This document shows positions 41,429-50,892 of a stretch of DNA of 64,000 nucleotides, in pieces. Numbering within the stretch: position 1 is the stretch's first letter; every line of letters begins with the position of its first letter. The DNA is taken from contig NC_020126.1 in NCBI RefSeq assembly GCF_000331735.1, positions 5,102,501-5,166,500 of the forward strand, in the 5' to 3' direction. The notes below the pieces were generated by a model, which made no database searches, had not been told where the DNA came from, and was given only the letters and a program-made list of their open reading frames with translations. The DNA comes from Myxococcus stipitatus DSM 14675. GTDB lineage: Bacteria; Myxococcota; Myxococcia; Myxococcales; Myxococcaceae. A program made the position numbers and the translations under genes.

Positions 41429-43446
41429 TGATTATGAGTCTGCTTGGCCTCTCATGGTTCAATCCCAACCCGTCTGATCTGACTCGGCGCGCGCGGCCAG
41501 GATGGCGAGCGATTGTCGTCTGGGTCATTTTTCTCCTCTCACCGCTCCCGGCGGGGGCGCAGGCGACTCGGTCGACGGGCAAGTCCGTGCTCCTGCTCAC
41601 CCCGGAGGACATGGCGCTGCCCGCCATGTCGATGTTCGTCGCGACGCTCCGCTCCGCCTTGTGGGAGGCCCAGGACGGCCCCATCACCCTGGATGTCGAG
41701 AGCCTGGATCTCGGCTGGGCCCGAGGGCCCGTCTACACCCAGGCCCTGCACACCTGGTACCTGGCCAAGTACCGCGAGCGTCGGCCGGATGCCCTCATCG
41801 CCTTCCGCACCGACACCATCCAGCTGGCCCTGGAGCTGCGTCAGGAGTTGTGGCCTGACATCCCGCTGATTGTCCTCTCCGAGGATGGCCAGCTCTGGAA
41901 TCACACGCCTCGTCCGGAGCGGGTGGCGGGCCTCTGGCTGCGTTATGACTGGCGGGCCACCGTGGAGCTGGCCCTGCGGCTCCTGCCGGACACGCGCAGG
42001 CTGGCGTTCGTCAATGGCTCCAGTCCCTGGGAGCAGGCACAGCAGGAGCTCCTCGTGCGAGAGCTCCAACCGCTGCTGGCGCACCGCGGCCTGGAGTTCA
42101 TCGACTTGAGCCAGCTGCCACTGGCCCAGATGCTCGAGCGCGCGAGGACCCTGCCGGACCACACCGCGGTCCTCACCTATACGTTCATGACCGACCCCAG
42201 CGGGAGGCCGTTCGTGGGGCGAGAGATTGCTCGCATGTTCCTCGCCGCCAGCAACCGCCCCAGCTTCGCGCTCCACGACACCGTCATGGGACTGGGGTTC
42301 ATCGGAGGCGCGCTCGTCAGCTACGAGGCCGTGGGCGAACAGCTCGGTCAGCTCACCGCCCGCGTGTTGGGCGGAGCACGCGAGGAGTTCCTCCAGCCCC
42401 TGAAGCCAACGTCGTCCGATGCGCGGCTGACGGTCGACGCCCGCGCGCTGCGGCGCTGGGGCATTCCCCGTGAGCGCGTGCCCGCTGGGGTGCGGCTCAT
42501 CTTCGACGAGCCCACGCTCTGGGAGCGCTATCGCTGGTGGCTCCTGGGGGCCCTGACGCTCAGCGCCTTGCAGGCACTCGTCGTCGGGGGGCTCGTGGTG
42601 GAGCGCCGCCGCCGCATGCGGGCCCAGGCGGAGCTCGCCGAGCGCCAGCGATTGGAGAAGCTCGCGGAGCAGGAGGCACGTCGGACCCTGGACCAGCTCG
42701 CGCACATGGGCCGCGTGGCCGCCCTGGGCGAGCTCGCCGCCTCCCTGGCCCACGAGCTCAACCAACCCCTGGCCGCGATTCTCAGCAACGCCCAGGCCGC
42801 ACGCCGCCTGCTGGACGCGCCCCACACGGAGCTGGCCGAGGTGCGCGAGGCCCTGGGAGACATCATCTCCGACGACAAGCGCGCGGGTGAAGTCATCCAC
42901 CGCATGCGGGCGCTGCTCAAGCGAGAGGAGCCTCGGCAGGAGCTCCACTCGCTCAATGACCTGGTGGGCGAAGTCGCGAGCCTGCTGGCCAATGACATGC
43001 ACCTGCGGGGCGCGAACCTGCGGCTGTCCCTGGCGCCGACGCTGCCGGGCATCCTGGGGGATGGCATCCAGCTCCAGCAGGTGATGCTCAACCTGCTCAT
43101 CAATGGCCTGGACGCCATGACCGAGCTCCCCGAGGGCCAACGGGAGCTCCGAGTCGGTACCGCCTCACCCGGTCCGGGACAGGTCGAGCTGAGCGTGCAG
43201 GACTCGGGAGGAGGCATCGAGCCGTCGAGGCTGGCCCGCATCTTCGAGCCCTTCTACTCCACCAAGGACCACGGACTGGGCATGGGGTTGTCCATCAGCC
43301 GCTCCATCGTCGAGGCGCACGGAGGCCGCCTGGAGGCCCAGAGTCCTCCAGGACAGGGGGCTCTGTTACGGTGCGTGTTTCCCTCGGTGGATCCGGAGTC
43401 CGCGCATGTCCCAACCCCCCGCCACGCTCTTCCTCGTGGACGATGA
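41428..43446 (+). CDS. sensor histidine kinase with ABC-substrate-binding-like sensor
   Basis: 672 aa. A signal-anchor helix (about 26-43) is followed by a long periplasmic region (about 45-365) with the look of an ABC sugar-type periplasmic binding fold (SVLLLTPEDMALPAMSMFVATL, PLIVLSEDGQLW, RRLAFVNGSSPWEQAQQ). TM2 is at about 370-391. The kinase core has phospho-acceptor His442 in SLAHELNQPLAAI, the N-box MLNLLINGLDAM, DSGGGI, FEPFYSTK and GLGMGLSIS. It resembles DctB/FixL-type kinases. It overlaps the FixJ-like response-regulator gene by 41 bases. It may sense a small exported ligand. Confidence 0.93.
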   Translation: MIMSLLGLSWFNPNPSDLTRRARPGWRAIVVWVIFLLSPLPAGAQATRSTGKSVLLLTPEDMALPAMSMFVATLRSALWEAQDGPITLDVESLDLGWARGPVYTQALHTWYLAKYRERRPDALIAFRTDTIQLALELRQELWPDIPLIVLSEDGQLWNHTPRPERVAGLWLRYDWRATVELALRLLPDTRRLAFVNGSSPWEQAQQELLVRELQPLLAHRGLEFIDLSQLPLAQMLERARTLPDHTAVLTYTFMTDPSGRPFVGREIARMFLAASNRPSFALHDTVMGLGFIGGALVSYEAVGEQLGQLTARVLGGAREEFLQPLKPTSSDARLTVDARALRRWGIPRERVPAGVRLIFDEPTLWERYRWWLLGALTLSALQALVVGGLVVERRRRMRAQAELAERQRLEKLAEQEARRTLDQLAHMGRVAALGELAASLAHELNQPLAAILSNAQAARRLLDAPHTELAEVREALGDIISDDKRAGEVIHRMRALLKREEPRQELHSLNDLVGEVASLLANDMHLRGANLRLSLAPTLPGILGDGIQLQQVMLNLLINGLDAMTELPEGQRELRVGTASPGPGQVELSVQDSGGGIEPSRLARIFEPFYSTKDHGLGMGLSISRSIVEAHGGRLEAQSPPGQGALLRCVFPSVDPESAHVPTPRHALPRGR

Positions 43447-44020
43447 TGAGTCCGTCCTGCGAGGGCTGGGGCGGCTGCTGCGGGCCGCGGGTCATGTGAC
43501 GAAGTCGTTCTCCTCACCGGCGCAGTTCCTCGCGCAGCTGTCTGGGGACACGCCGGGCTGCGCGGTGCTGGACCTGCGGATGCCGGGGCTGAACGGGCTG
43601 GAGCTGCAGCAGGTCATGGCCTCCAAGGGCTGCCATCTGCCCGTCATCTTCATCACCGGACACGGAGACGTGCCGGCCAGCGTCCGGGCCATGAAGGCGG
43701 GCGCCGTGGACTTCCTGCTCAAGCCCTTCGATGAGCAACACCTGCTCGCGGCCATCGAGCAGGCCCTGCGCAAGGACGCGGCGGCGCGCGCGGGTCGAGC
43801 GGAGAGGGCCGTGCTGCATGCCCGCCACGCCGCCCTCACGCCTCGCGAGCGCGAGGTCTGCACGCTGGTGGCCCAGGGGCTGACCAACAAGGAAGTCGCC
43901 CTGCGGCTGGGCACCACGGAGAAGACCATCAAGGTGCACCGCGCCCGCGTCATCCAGAAGCTGGAGGTGGACTCGGTGGCGGAGCTGGTGCGGTTCGTGG
44001 ACCGGCTGGGTCAGGGCTGA
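43406..44020 (+). CDS. FixJ-type response regulator
   Basis: 204 aa. The receiver domain (about 5-120) has acidic pocket VDDDES, phospho-Asp56 in AVLDLRMPG and the conserved K in LLKPFDEQH. The C-terminal LuxR/GerE HTH (about 140-200) is LTPREREVCTLVAQGLTNKEVALRLGTTEKTIKVHRARVIQKL. It begins inside the kinase gene in another frame with a 41-base overlap, implying tight coupling and partnership. The targets may include the adjacent RICIN genes; that is inference. Confidence 0.94.
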   Translation: MSQPPATLFLVDDDESVLRGLGRLLRAAGHVTKSFSSPAQFLAQLSGDTPGCAVLDLRMPGLNGLELQQVMASKGCHLPVIFITGHGDVPASVRAMKAGAVDFLLKPFDEQHLLAAIEQALRKDAAARAGRAERAVLHARHAALTPREREVCTLVAQGLTNKEVALRLGTTEKTIKVHRARVIQKLEVDSVAELVRFVDRLGQG

Positions 44021-44037
44021 ACCCACGGAATGCGGGC

Positions 44038-44060
44038 ACCCAGGCCCATATCCTGGGTTT
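44038..44060 (+). terminator. hairpin after FixJ-like gene
   Basis: ACCCAGG / CCTGGGT (7 bp) with a 7-base loop is followed by TT only. It lies 18 bases after the stop. A TTGACG hexamer overlaps the end and may be the -35 element for the next gene. Confidence 0.4.
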
Positions 44061-44159
44061 GACGCGTACAGTAGAGGTGGCCGCGCCGCGTTGACCCGGT
44101 ACCATCGTGGGCTTCCGGCCGTCTGGGTCTCCCTCCACCCCAATCCCGAGCCACTTCGC

Positions 44160-46301
44160 ATGAAAAACCGACCCATCTCACTTCTTGTCCTCTGTCTGGC
44201 GTTGGCGGTCCTGGGCTGCGGTGAGGACCCGCCGCCTCCCCCCGTCGAGAAGTTCTCCATCGGTCTCACCCTCGTGGACACCCGCGTCGCCGTGGGGATG
44301 AAGACCACCGCGAAGGCCCAGAAGGTCTACGAGGGGGGCCGCACCGTCGACCTCGATGCCGCCGCCGCGCCGCAGTGGACCTCGTCCGCGCCGCAGGTGG
44401 CCTCTGTCGAAGCGCTCGCCGACGGCAACGCCCGGGTGACGGCCCACAAGGTGGGGACCGCCACCATCACGGTCTCCACGGCGGGGCTCGTGGGGCAGGC
44501 GAACATCGAGATCATCCCGGCGCGCCTCCTCGCGCTGCGGGTGACTCCCGCCAGTGCCGCGGTGCAGGTCGGCGCCACGCAGCAGTTCTCGGTGCAGGGC
44601 AGCTACGGCGACGGCACCACGGCCGACGTGACGAACACCGTGATGTGGTCGACGAGCGACACCGCCCAGGCCCGCGTGAGTGGCACGGGACTGGCCACCG
44701 GCGTGGCGGCGGGTGGCACCGTCACCGTCACCGCGACCCTGGCGGGCGTGCGGGGCACGGCGCAGCTCTCCATCACCGCTCCGCCGCGCGTGCTCACCGG
44801 CGTCGAAGTCACTCCCGCGACGGCATCGGTCGTCACGGGCGCGACGCGGCAGTTCACCGCGCACGCTCGCTACAGCGACGCGTCCTCGGAGGATGTGACG
44901 AGCACCGCGACGTGGCGGACGGGCGACGCCGTCCTCGCCACCGTGAGCGGCACGGGCCTGGCCACCGGCGTGGCCGCGGGCGGACCCGTGACGCTCACCG
45001 CCACGTACTCGGGCTTCAGCGGCACGGCGCAGCTCACCGTCACGGTTCCGCCGCCCGTGCTCAAGTCCATCCAGGTCACCCCGGCGACGGCTTCGGTGGC
45101 CATCGGTGCGACGCGGCAGTTCACCGCGAAGGGCACCTACGACAACGGCAGCGTCGCGGATGTGACGAACACCGCGACGTGGTCGACGAGCGAGAGCACC
45201 GTGGCCACCGTGAACGCCACGGGCCTGGGCACTGGTGTGGCCACGGGGGGGCCTGCCACCCTCACCGCCACCCTGGCGGGTGTCAGCGGCACCGCGCAGC
45301 TCAGCGTCATCGGATGGATGCCCGCGGGGTCCCTGTCCACGGGCCGCGACCTGCACACCGCCACGCGACTCGAGTCGGGCAAGGTGCTCATCGCGGGAGG
45401 GCGCAACTCGGCGACGCCCCTGACCAGCGTGGAGCTGTACGACCCGGCGAGCAACTCCTGGTCTCCCATCAAGGCCCTGTCCAACGGCCGCTTCGGCCAT
45501 GCCGCGGTCCTGCTCCCCAATGACTACGTCCTCGTCACGGGGGGCGTCGGCGCCTATGTCAACGCGGAGATGTATGAGCCCGCGAGCGACACCTGGTACT
45601 TCGCTGGAATCATGAGCGGCAGCCGCTCCGGCCACACCATGACGCTGCTCTCCTCGGGCAAGGTGCTCGTCACCGGCGGCACCGATGGCACCGACGCCGT
45701 GGCCACCGTGGAGGTGTTCGATCCGCTCGCCAACCTCTGGAGCAATGCGAACCCCATGGGGACCGCCCGCACCAACCACTCGGCGACCTTGCTCCCGTCG
45801 GGCAAGGTCCTCGTCACGGGTGGGACGAAGGGCGCCGCGAGCTTGAACAGCGCGGAGGTGTACGACCCGGCCACCGGTGCGTGGACTCCCGCCGCCGCCA
45901 TGGCGACGTTGCATGGCCTTCACGTGGCCACGCTGCTCTCCTCGGGCAAGGTGCTCGTCTCGGGGGGAGGGCAGGCGCCCAACGGCGTCGCTTCCTCCGA
46001 GTTGTATGACCCCACCACGAACAAGTGGACCACCCCCGGGCCCATGGGCGTGGTCCGCGCCAGCCTGACCGCCACGCAGCTCGCATCCGGCAAGGTGCTC
46101 GCCGCGGGAGGCCAGAACACCAGCGCCACCAACACCGCCGAGCTGTACGACCCGGCCACGTCGACCTGGTCCGCGACCGCCTCCATGGGCACGGCCCGCT
46201 CGGCGCACACCGCGACGCTGCTGCGCTCCGGCAGGGTGCTCGTCGTGGGCGGCGCGAACGGCTCCCGCCAGATCGCCACGGCGGAGCTGTACGTGCCGTG
46301 A
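44160..46301 (+). CDS. Big2-Kelch surface lipoprotein
   Basis: 713 aa from the ATG at 44160. Lipobox VLGC in LVLCLALAVLGCGED. Four bacterial-Ig-like Big2 domains (about 35-385) share VTPATASVxxGATRQFTA and GTGLATGVAAGG repeats. About six Kelch blades (390-710) repeat the GKVLVTGG..AELYDP..WS motif and would close a propeller. The design fits an exported adhesive or carbohydrate-binding surface protein common in myxobacteria. The DNA repeats between domains are similar enough to permit recombination. Confidence 0.9.
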   Translation: MKNRPISLLVLCLALAVLGCGEDPPPPPVEKFSIGLTLVDTRVAVGMKTTAKAQKVYEGGRTVDLDAAAAPQWTSSAPQVASVEALADGNARVTAHKVGTATITVSTAGLVGQANIEIIPARLLALRVTPASAAVQVGATQQFSVQGSYGDGTTADVTNTVMWSTSDTAQARVSGTGLATGVAAGGTVTVTATLAGVRGTAQLSITAPPRVLTGVEVTPATASVVTGATRQFTAHARYSDASSEDVTSTATWRTGDAVLATVSGTGLATGVAAGGPVTLTATYSGFSGTAQLTVTVPPPVLKSIQVTPATASVAIGATRQFTAKGTYDNGSVADVTNTATWSTSESTVATVNATGLGTGVATGGPATLTATLAGVSGTAQLSVIGWMPAGSLSTGRDLHTATRLESGKVLIAGGRNSATPLTSVELYDPASNSWSPIKALSNGRFGHAAVLLPNDYVLVTGGVGAYVNAEMYEPASDTWYFAGIMSGSRSGHTMTLLSSGKVLVTGGTDGTDAVATVEVFDPLANLWSNANPMGTARTNHSATLLPSGKVLVTGGTKGAASLNSAEVYDPATGAWTPAAAMATLHGLHVATLLSSGKVLVSGGGQAPNGVASSELYDPTTNKWTTPGPMGVVRASLTATQLASGKVLAAGGQNTSATNTAELYDPATSTWSATASMGTARSAHTATLLRSGRVLVVGGANGSRQIATAELYVP

Positions 46302-46374
46302 GCGCGCGGCCTCCCTGAAGGGGCCTCGAGTGTTCCCCGCTTCAGTGGACTCCGTCATCAACGGGCCCACCGGA

Positions 46375-46393
46375 GCGGGGATGCTCACCCCGC
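46375..46393. terminator. weak hairpin between convergent genes
   Basis: GCGGGG / CCCCGC with a 7-base loop lies between the stops at 46301 and 46399. Confidence 0.35.
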
Positions 46394-46398
46394 GTCCC

Positions 46399-48006
46399 TC
46401 AGGGCGCGAGGAACGGCAGCACCTCGTCGGTCTTCTGCCACATCGCCGCCGGATAGGCCTGCGCGGAGGAGAAGCCCTTGTTGGTGAAGAGGTACTCGTA
46501 GGTCGACTGGTACGACGCCTTCCAGCCGTAGCCCGGATGGTCCGTCTCGCTCCACTCCGACTTCGGAATCCCCATCGCCTGGAGCGCCGTGCCCAGCCAC
46601 TGGTTGTGGAGCAGGCCCGCCCACAGGAAGCTGCCCTCGCTGCCCGTGCTCGAGTCGCCGCTCACCTTGCGCGTGATGTTGCGGTAGTCGCAGTAGCTGC
46701 CCGTCTTGAGGGCACCGCCCGCGCCTCCCGCCGTCACGACCGGGAGGGAGAAGGAGAAGTGCGGCGTGTTGCCGTTCTCCTGGCCCCACGCGACGAGCGA
46801 GTCATCCAGCAGGGTTCCCCCCGCGCCGTTCGAGAAGCGCTCGAAGCGGGAGGCGAGGTCGAGGAACACCTGCGAGAAGAAGACCTGGTTGAACTGGACC
46901 ACCAGGTCCTGGTTCGCCCCCGGCACGGTGGAGGGGTGGACGACGTTGTTGTGCCAGTCCTCGCCCTGCGGCGCGCGCGGGGTGAAGGTGAGGTTCTGGA
47001 TGTTCTCGTCGATGCTGATGGTGGCGACGCGGCAGACGCCGCAGTTCATCGCCACGGCGAGCACCTCGTTGATGAGCCGGAAGTACTCGACGTTCTTCGC
47101 GGGGTCTCCGGCGAAAGAGCCGGAGTTGCGCAACGTCAGGTTGTCGGTGGTGGGGCGGGGCGGCACCTGGCAGCCCGCGGTGGTGGTCTCCAACCGGCGC
47201 TGCAGCTCCGCGACGGCGTCGATGTGCTGGTCCAGCCGCACCTTGTCCTCGGACGAGAGCCGGCCGTTGCCATTGCGCAGCCGCCGGTAGCTCTCCAGGA
47301 CCTTGTCCACCACGGGGGAGCGCGGGGTGCCGGGGCTGCTGGCTCCCGCCAGCAACGTGTCGAAGAGCGAGAGGGAGCTCTCGACGCCGCTGAGGGAGCT
47401 CGAGGCGACCCCCGAGGAACGAACGCCGGGGGTGTTGTAGCCCCAGGTCCCGCTGGAGGTGCCGTTGCCGGCGATGGCGACGCTGCGCTTCCGGACGGAG
47501 GAGACGCTCGGGTAGAAGGCCGTCGAGTAGGCCATCACCTGGTCGATGGTCGGCCGGGGGGAGCCGGGACGCTGCTTGTCGAAGTCGTAGTAACCCAGCG
47601 GGGCGCCGAAGTTGTGCCCCATGTACATGGGGTAGTCGAGCCCTCGCAGGATGTTCATCTTCGACACGAGCGTGGGCGTGAGCATGGAGGACTTCGCCGT
47701 CAGCACGCGGCTGATGACCGACTCACCGCTCGAGTTGGCCACGGCCGTCAGGTCTCCCCGGCGCACGTCGTGGTCCGCGTAGAACAAGGACTGCGTCAGC
47801 GCGGAGTCCGACGGCCACATGTTCGCGCCGAAGATGGCGCCGTGGGGCGTGCGGAAGTGCACGAAGCACTTCTGGCGCTGCGCGGCCTGGGCCTTGGCTT
47901 CGCGAGGGCTCAAGAGCGAGGGGAGGATGGGCAGGGCCAGCACGGCACCGCCCGCGCCGCGCAGGAACATGCGGCGGTCCAATCGGAAGACAGGTGTGTC
48001 GCTCAC
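46399..48006 (-). CDS. Tat-exported DUF1552 protein
   Basis: 535 aa. A twin-arginine signal, DRRMFLRGAGGAVLALPILP, suggests folded export, perhaps with a cofactor. The rest matches DUF1552 proteins (CFVHFRTPHGAIFG, MNILRGLDY, GHNFGAPLGYY). It is the second gene of a two-gene operon: the upstream DUF1592-type gene overlaps it by four bases (ATGA). The pairing is widespread in myxobacteria and Planctomycetes, and the function is unknown. Confidence 0.9.
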   Translation of the reverse strand: MSDTPVFRLDRRMFLRGAGGAVLALPILPSLLSPREAKAQAAQRQKCFVHFRTPHGAIFGANMWPSDSALTQSLFYADHDVRRGDLTAVANSSGESVISRVLTAKSSMLTPTLVSKMNILRGLDYPMYMGHNFGAPLGYYDFDKQRPGSPRPTIDQVMAYSTAFYPSVSSVRKRSVAIAGNGTSSGTWGYNTPGVRSSGVASSSLSGVESSLSLFDTLLAGASSPGTPRSPVVDKVLESYRRLRNGNGRLSSEDKVRLDQHIDAVAELQRRLETTTAGCQVPPRPTTDNLTLRNSGSFAGDPAKNVEYFRLINEVLAVAMNCGVCRVATISIDENIQNLTFTPRAPQGEDWHNNVVHPSTVPGANQDLVVQFNQVFFSQVFLDLASRFERFSNGAGGTLLDDSLVAWGQENGNTPHFSFSLPVVTAGGAGGALKTGSYCDYRNITRKVSGDSSTGSEGSFLWAGLLHNQWLGTALQAMGIPKSEWSETDHPGYGWKASYQSTYEYLFTNKGFSSAQAYPAAMWQKTDEVLPFLAP

Positions 48007-49790
48007 TGGAAGCTCCTCTTCTTGAAGGTGGGATGACGGGCGACGGTCTTCAGCAGGTCCGCCATCGGCGCGCCGCTTCGCGCGACGCTCTCCATCTCCG
48101 AGAGCAGGCAGCCATCGCCGGAGGTGGACTCCACGCGCGCGTGCGCGAAGCGGAAGTAGTGCTGCGCGACGCAGGACTCGAAGAGCTGGCTCTCGTCAAT
48201 CATCCGCGAGAGGTCCACGGCGCTGGAGATGGCGCGGCTCTCCGAGTCGTAGAGCAACACGTCCGCCGACGTGTCCACGGAGGGCGCGGCGGTCTCCTTG
48301 CCCTGAGGGTTGAACAGCCGCTCCACGGAGCGCTCCCGTCCCAGGGCATCGAACCCCTCCAGCACGAAGCCCGGTGGGTTGATGGTGTTGTTGTGGCAGC
48401 CTCCGCAGCTGCCTCCGGAGGTGAGCTGGCTCACCGCCTGGCGCGTCGTCATGCGGTCCGTCGGCGCGGGAGGACGGTCGCTGGCGTTGGGCGGAGGGGC
48501 TCCGACCTGCTGGCAGAGCAGGGCGTTGCGCACCATGTAGCCCTTGTGGATGGGACGCGTCGACGCGGTCCCCGTGGCCAGCATCGCCGCGCGCGTCACC
48601 AGGCCGCCGCGGGTCTTGGACGGGATGACCGGCGCCGGGCCCGTCCCATTCCAGGTGGGGACACCGTAGATGCCCGCGAGGAACGGGTCCGCCGTGTACG
48701 ACTTCGGGTCATGCAGGAAGTCGCTCACCGAGCCACCGGAGACGATGGTGTTGTAGGCGGAGAGCTGGACGTCCTCGAACATCGCCGTGCGCGTGGCGTC
48801 CGTGGGCATCTCCGCGCCGACGAAGGCCTGGTAGACGGGGTCGTTGCGGAGCGCGATGAGGGAGGGCAGCTCGTCGAGCCGCAGCCACTCGTTGACGAAC
48901 TCATCCATCGAGTTCCTCAGCTGGGGGCTCTTCATCATCCGGTCGAGCTGCGTGTTGAAGCCGTCCTCGGTCATCAGCGAGCCATCCGTGGCCGCGGCCC
49001 ACAGCGCGTCATCCGGAGGCGCCTGCCAGAGCTGATAGGACAGCTTCGAGGCCAGCTCGAACGCGGAGAGCGGCGCCGCCGCCTGTCCCGCGGTGGTGCC
49101 GTGCTCGATGCGGTAGAGGAACCAGGGCGAGTTCAGGACGGTGGTGATGACGTCCGCCACGGAGGCCCTGTCCACCGGAGTCGTCCCGGCGATGTCGGCG
49201 AAGGCGGTGACCTCCTGCGTCGGGAGCGGGTAGCGCAGGACGCGCGAGCCCCAGCCTCGGATGAAGGTCTCCAGACAGGCCCGGTCATTGGCCGTCTGAC
49301 TGTCGCTGGCGCAGGCGCCCAGCAGGGTGTTGCGGCGCGTGTCGGTGCTGGTGAGCTCTTGCGCGACGACCTTTCCCAGGTCGTACATGACGTCGATCTG
49401 CGTCTGCTGGATGGACTGGTCCAGCCGGCTGAAGCCGCCCTTCAAGTCACCGGGCGCGGGTGTGCGCCGGTCCGCGGGGTAGCGGGCGAGGTCGGGCGCG
49501 AGCTTCGTCCAGAGCGCGTCGGCATCCTTCGGGAGGGCACGGCCGACGGCGAAGCGCAGCGAGTTCATCAACTGCGTCCGCGACAGCCGGGGCAGGGGCA
49601 GGTCGGCGGGGACGGCTTTCGCGTCACAGGAGAACTTCGCCGGTGCTGGAGCGACGGCCCCGGGCAGGGTCGGCGGTGGCGGATCGGGATCGTCTCCGCC
49701 GCCGGTGTGGTGGTTGTAGCCGGCGGACCCATCACAGGCGACCGCGCCAGCACAGAGAAGCAGGGTGCTCACGTAGCGAGGAAGCGTCAT
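48003..49790 (-). CDS. DUF1592/DUF1588-type c-type-cytochrome-like lipoprotein
   Basis: 595 aa. Lipobox AVAC near residue 19. Domains follow the DUF1587/1592/1588/1585 order of planctomycete-type proteins: LSRTQLMNSLRFAVGRALP, ELASKLSYQLWQAPPDDALW, the DUF1588 segment and a C-terminal DUF1585 (VESTSGDGCLLSEMESVARSG). CGGCHN in the late half is a CxxCH heme-c motif. It is probably an envelope redox protein acting with the Tat-exported DUF1552 partner downstream. It is divergent from the porin-like gene at 49904. Confidence 0.9.
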   Translation of the reverse strand: MTLPRYVSTLLLCAGAVACDGSAGYNHHTGGGDDPDPPPPTLPGAVAPAPAKFSCDAKAVPADLPLPRLSRTQLMNSLRFAVGRALPKDADALWTKLAPDLARYPADRRTPAPGDLKGGFSRLDQSIQQTQIDVMYDLGKVVAQELTSTDTRRNTLLGACASDSQTANDRACLETFIRGWGSRVLRYPLPTQEVTAFADIAGTTPVDRASVADVITTVLNSPWFLYRIEHGTTAGQAAAPLSAFELASKLSYQLWQAPPDDALWAAATDGSLMTEDGFNTQLDRMMKSPQLRNSMDEFVNEWLRLDELPSLIALRNDPVYQAFVGAEMPTDATRTAMFEDVQLSAYNTIVSGGSVSDFLHDPKSYTADPFLAGIYGVPTWNGTGPAPVIPSKTRGGLVTRAAMLATGTASTRPIHKGYMVRNALLCQQVGAPPPNASDRPPAPTDRMTTRQAVSQLTSGGSCGGCHNNTINPPGFVLEGFDALGRERSVERLFNPQGKETAAPSVDTSADVLLYDSESRAISSAVDLSRMIDESQLFESCVAQHYFRFAHARVESTSGDGCLLSEMESVARSGAPMADLLKTVARHPTFKKRSFQ

Positions 49791-49812
49791 GACCCTGGCT
49801 ACGCGCGTGGCC

Positions 49813-49825
49813 GGAAATACTTTCC
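49813..49825. promoter_or_regulatory. GGAAA-TAC-TTTCC dyad
   Basis: A perfect 5-bp arm palindrome lies in the gap between divergent starts at 49790 and 49904. It resembles GGAA-type ECF -35 elements but this is not proven. Confidence 0.3.
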
Positions 49826-49903
49826 TGCCCGGAGGGCGAGCGAGGGAATGGACAGTCGATGCTGGCTGGGGGACACGCGCGACGCTACTCTCGGCGCCAC
49901 CGC

Positions 49904-50842
49904 ATGACCGCTTTGCTCTGCGCGCTCTCCCTCGTTGTCTTGACCCAGACCCCAGCGACGTCGGTGTCCTTCGACCTTCGCTCTCTTTCCGAACAGGACT
50001 ATCGGCGGTGGGACGGCGTGGAGCTGGAGCGGAAGGTGGCCCTGCGCCTCATCCAGGAGGGCTTCGCCGTCGTCTCTCCCCAGAGCCCGGCACAGCTCCG
50101 CTTGCGCGTCGTGCGCACACCCGAGGGCCTGGGGCTCGAGGCGACGGGGCCTCGGCAGCGGGTCGAACAAGGGGTTCGCGTGGGGCGGGGCTCGCTCGCG
50201 GAGCTTCATCTGGAGGTCGCACAGAAGCTGACGGAGATGACGCGGGCGGTGGCCGTGCCTCCCGAGCCCGTGCCCGCGCCGCCCGTGCCGGAGGCGCCGC
50301 CGGTGGTGGAGTCCGCGAAGGAGCCTCCCATGGAGGTGGCCGTCGCCCCTCCGCCTTCCACGCTGGAGCTGGGCCTGGGGATGGGAACCCTCTGGCGAGG
50401 CGCGGGGTCGAAGGTGGCACCCCACCTCCTGCTCTCCGTCCGGCGGGGCCTGGGGTCCTTCGGCCTGGATGCGGAGGTGGGGCTCGGGGTGGCTCGCGAA
50501 GCGGCGCTGACGGCGTATGAGGTGCAAGGCGGGGCGTTCCTCGGCTATCGGCTTCCGGTGACGGAGCGCCTGCACCTGGAGCCCGGCGTGGGCGCGGGCC
50601 TGGTGCTCCAGGTCTTCCGACTCGAGGACGCCTGGGTCTCGGACGCGACAGGGACCCAGGTGTCTCCCGCGGGCTGGGCTCGGATGAAGCTCCGGTGGCG
50701 GTTCTCCGAGCGATTCGCGGCGGAGGCCCGCGCGGGCCTGGGGCTGGTGCGGCCCGTGTCCCATGTGCGCGAGGGCGAGACCTTGGGGGCTCGGGGCAGG
50801 GTGCGGGTGGAAACCGGAGCGCAGCTTTCCTGGGGACCGTAA
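49904..50842 (+). CDS. putative outer-membrane beta-barrel protein
   Basis: 312 aa from the ATG at 49904 (MTALLCALSLVVL); the frame begins 15 codons earlier. Signal peptide to about 18. The N-terminal half has an alternating pattern LDLRSLSEQDYRRW and ends in a Pro-rich spacer (about 120-140). The C-terminal part (about 145-312) has repeated amphipathic strands ending in aromatic-poor but alternating residues (GAFLGYRLPV, RMKLRWRFSERFAAEARAGLG, GAQLSWGP). It is probably a porin-like barrel. No named family recognised. Confidence 0.6.
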   Translation: MTALLCALSLVVLTQTPATSVSFDLRSLSEQDYRRWDGVELERKVALRLIQEGFAVVSPQSPAQLRLRVVRTPEGLGLEATGPRQRVEQGVRVGRGSLAELHLEVAQKLTEMTRAVAVPPEPVPAPPVPEAPPVVESAKEPPMEVAVAPPPSTLELGLGMGTLWRGAGSKVAPHLLLSVRRGLGSFGLDAEVGLGVAREAALTAYEVQGGAFLGYRLPVTERLHLEPGVGAGLVLQVFRLEDAWVSDATGTQVSPAGWARMKLRWRFSERFAAEARAGLGLVRPVSHVREGETLGARGRVRVETGAQLSWGP

Positions 50843-50847
50843 CCTTG

Positions 50848-50863
50848 GGAGGAAAGTTCCTCC
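50848..50863. promoter_or_regulatory. palindrome GGAGGAAAGTTCCTCC before ECF sigma gene
   Basis: Seven-bp arms with an AG centre, 29 bases before the sigma-factor ATG. It may be part of an autoregulated ECF promoter or a repressor site. Confidence 0.35.
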
Positions 50864-50892
50864 GTCCTCATTCGTAGCTGCTCAGGTGCTGG

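Noticed and set aside
46330..48036. 568-codon plus-strand frame
   Set aside because: Antisense of the Tat-exported DUF1552 gene.
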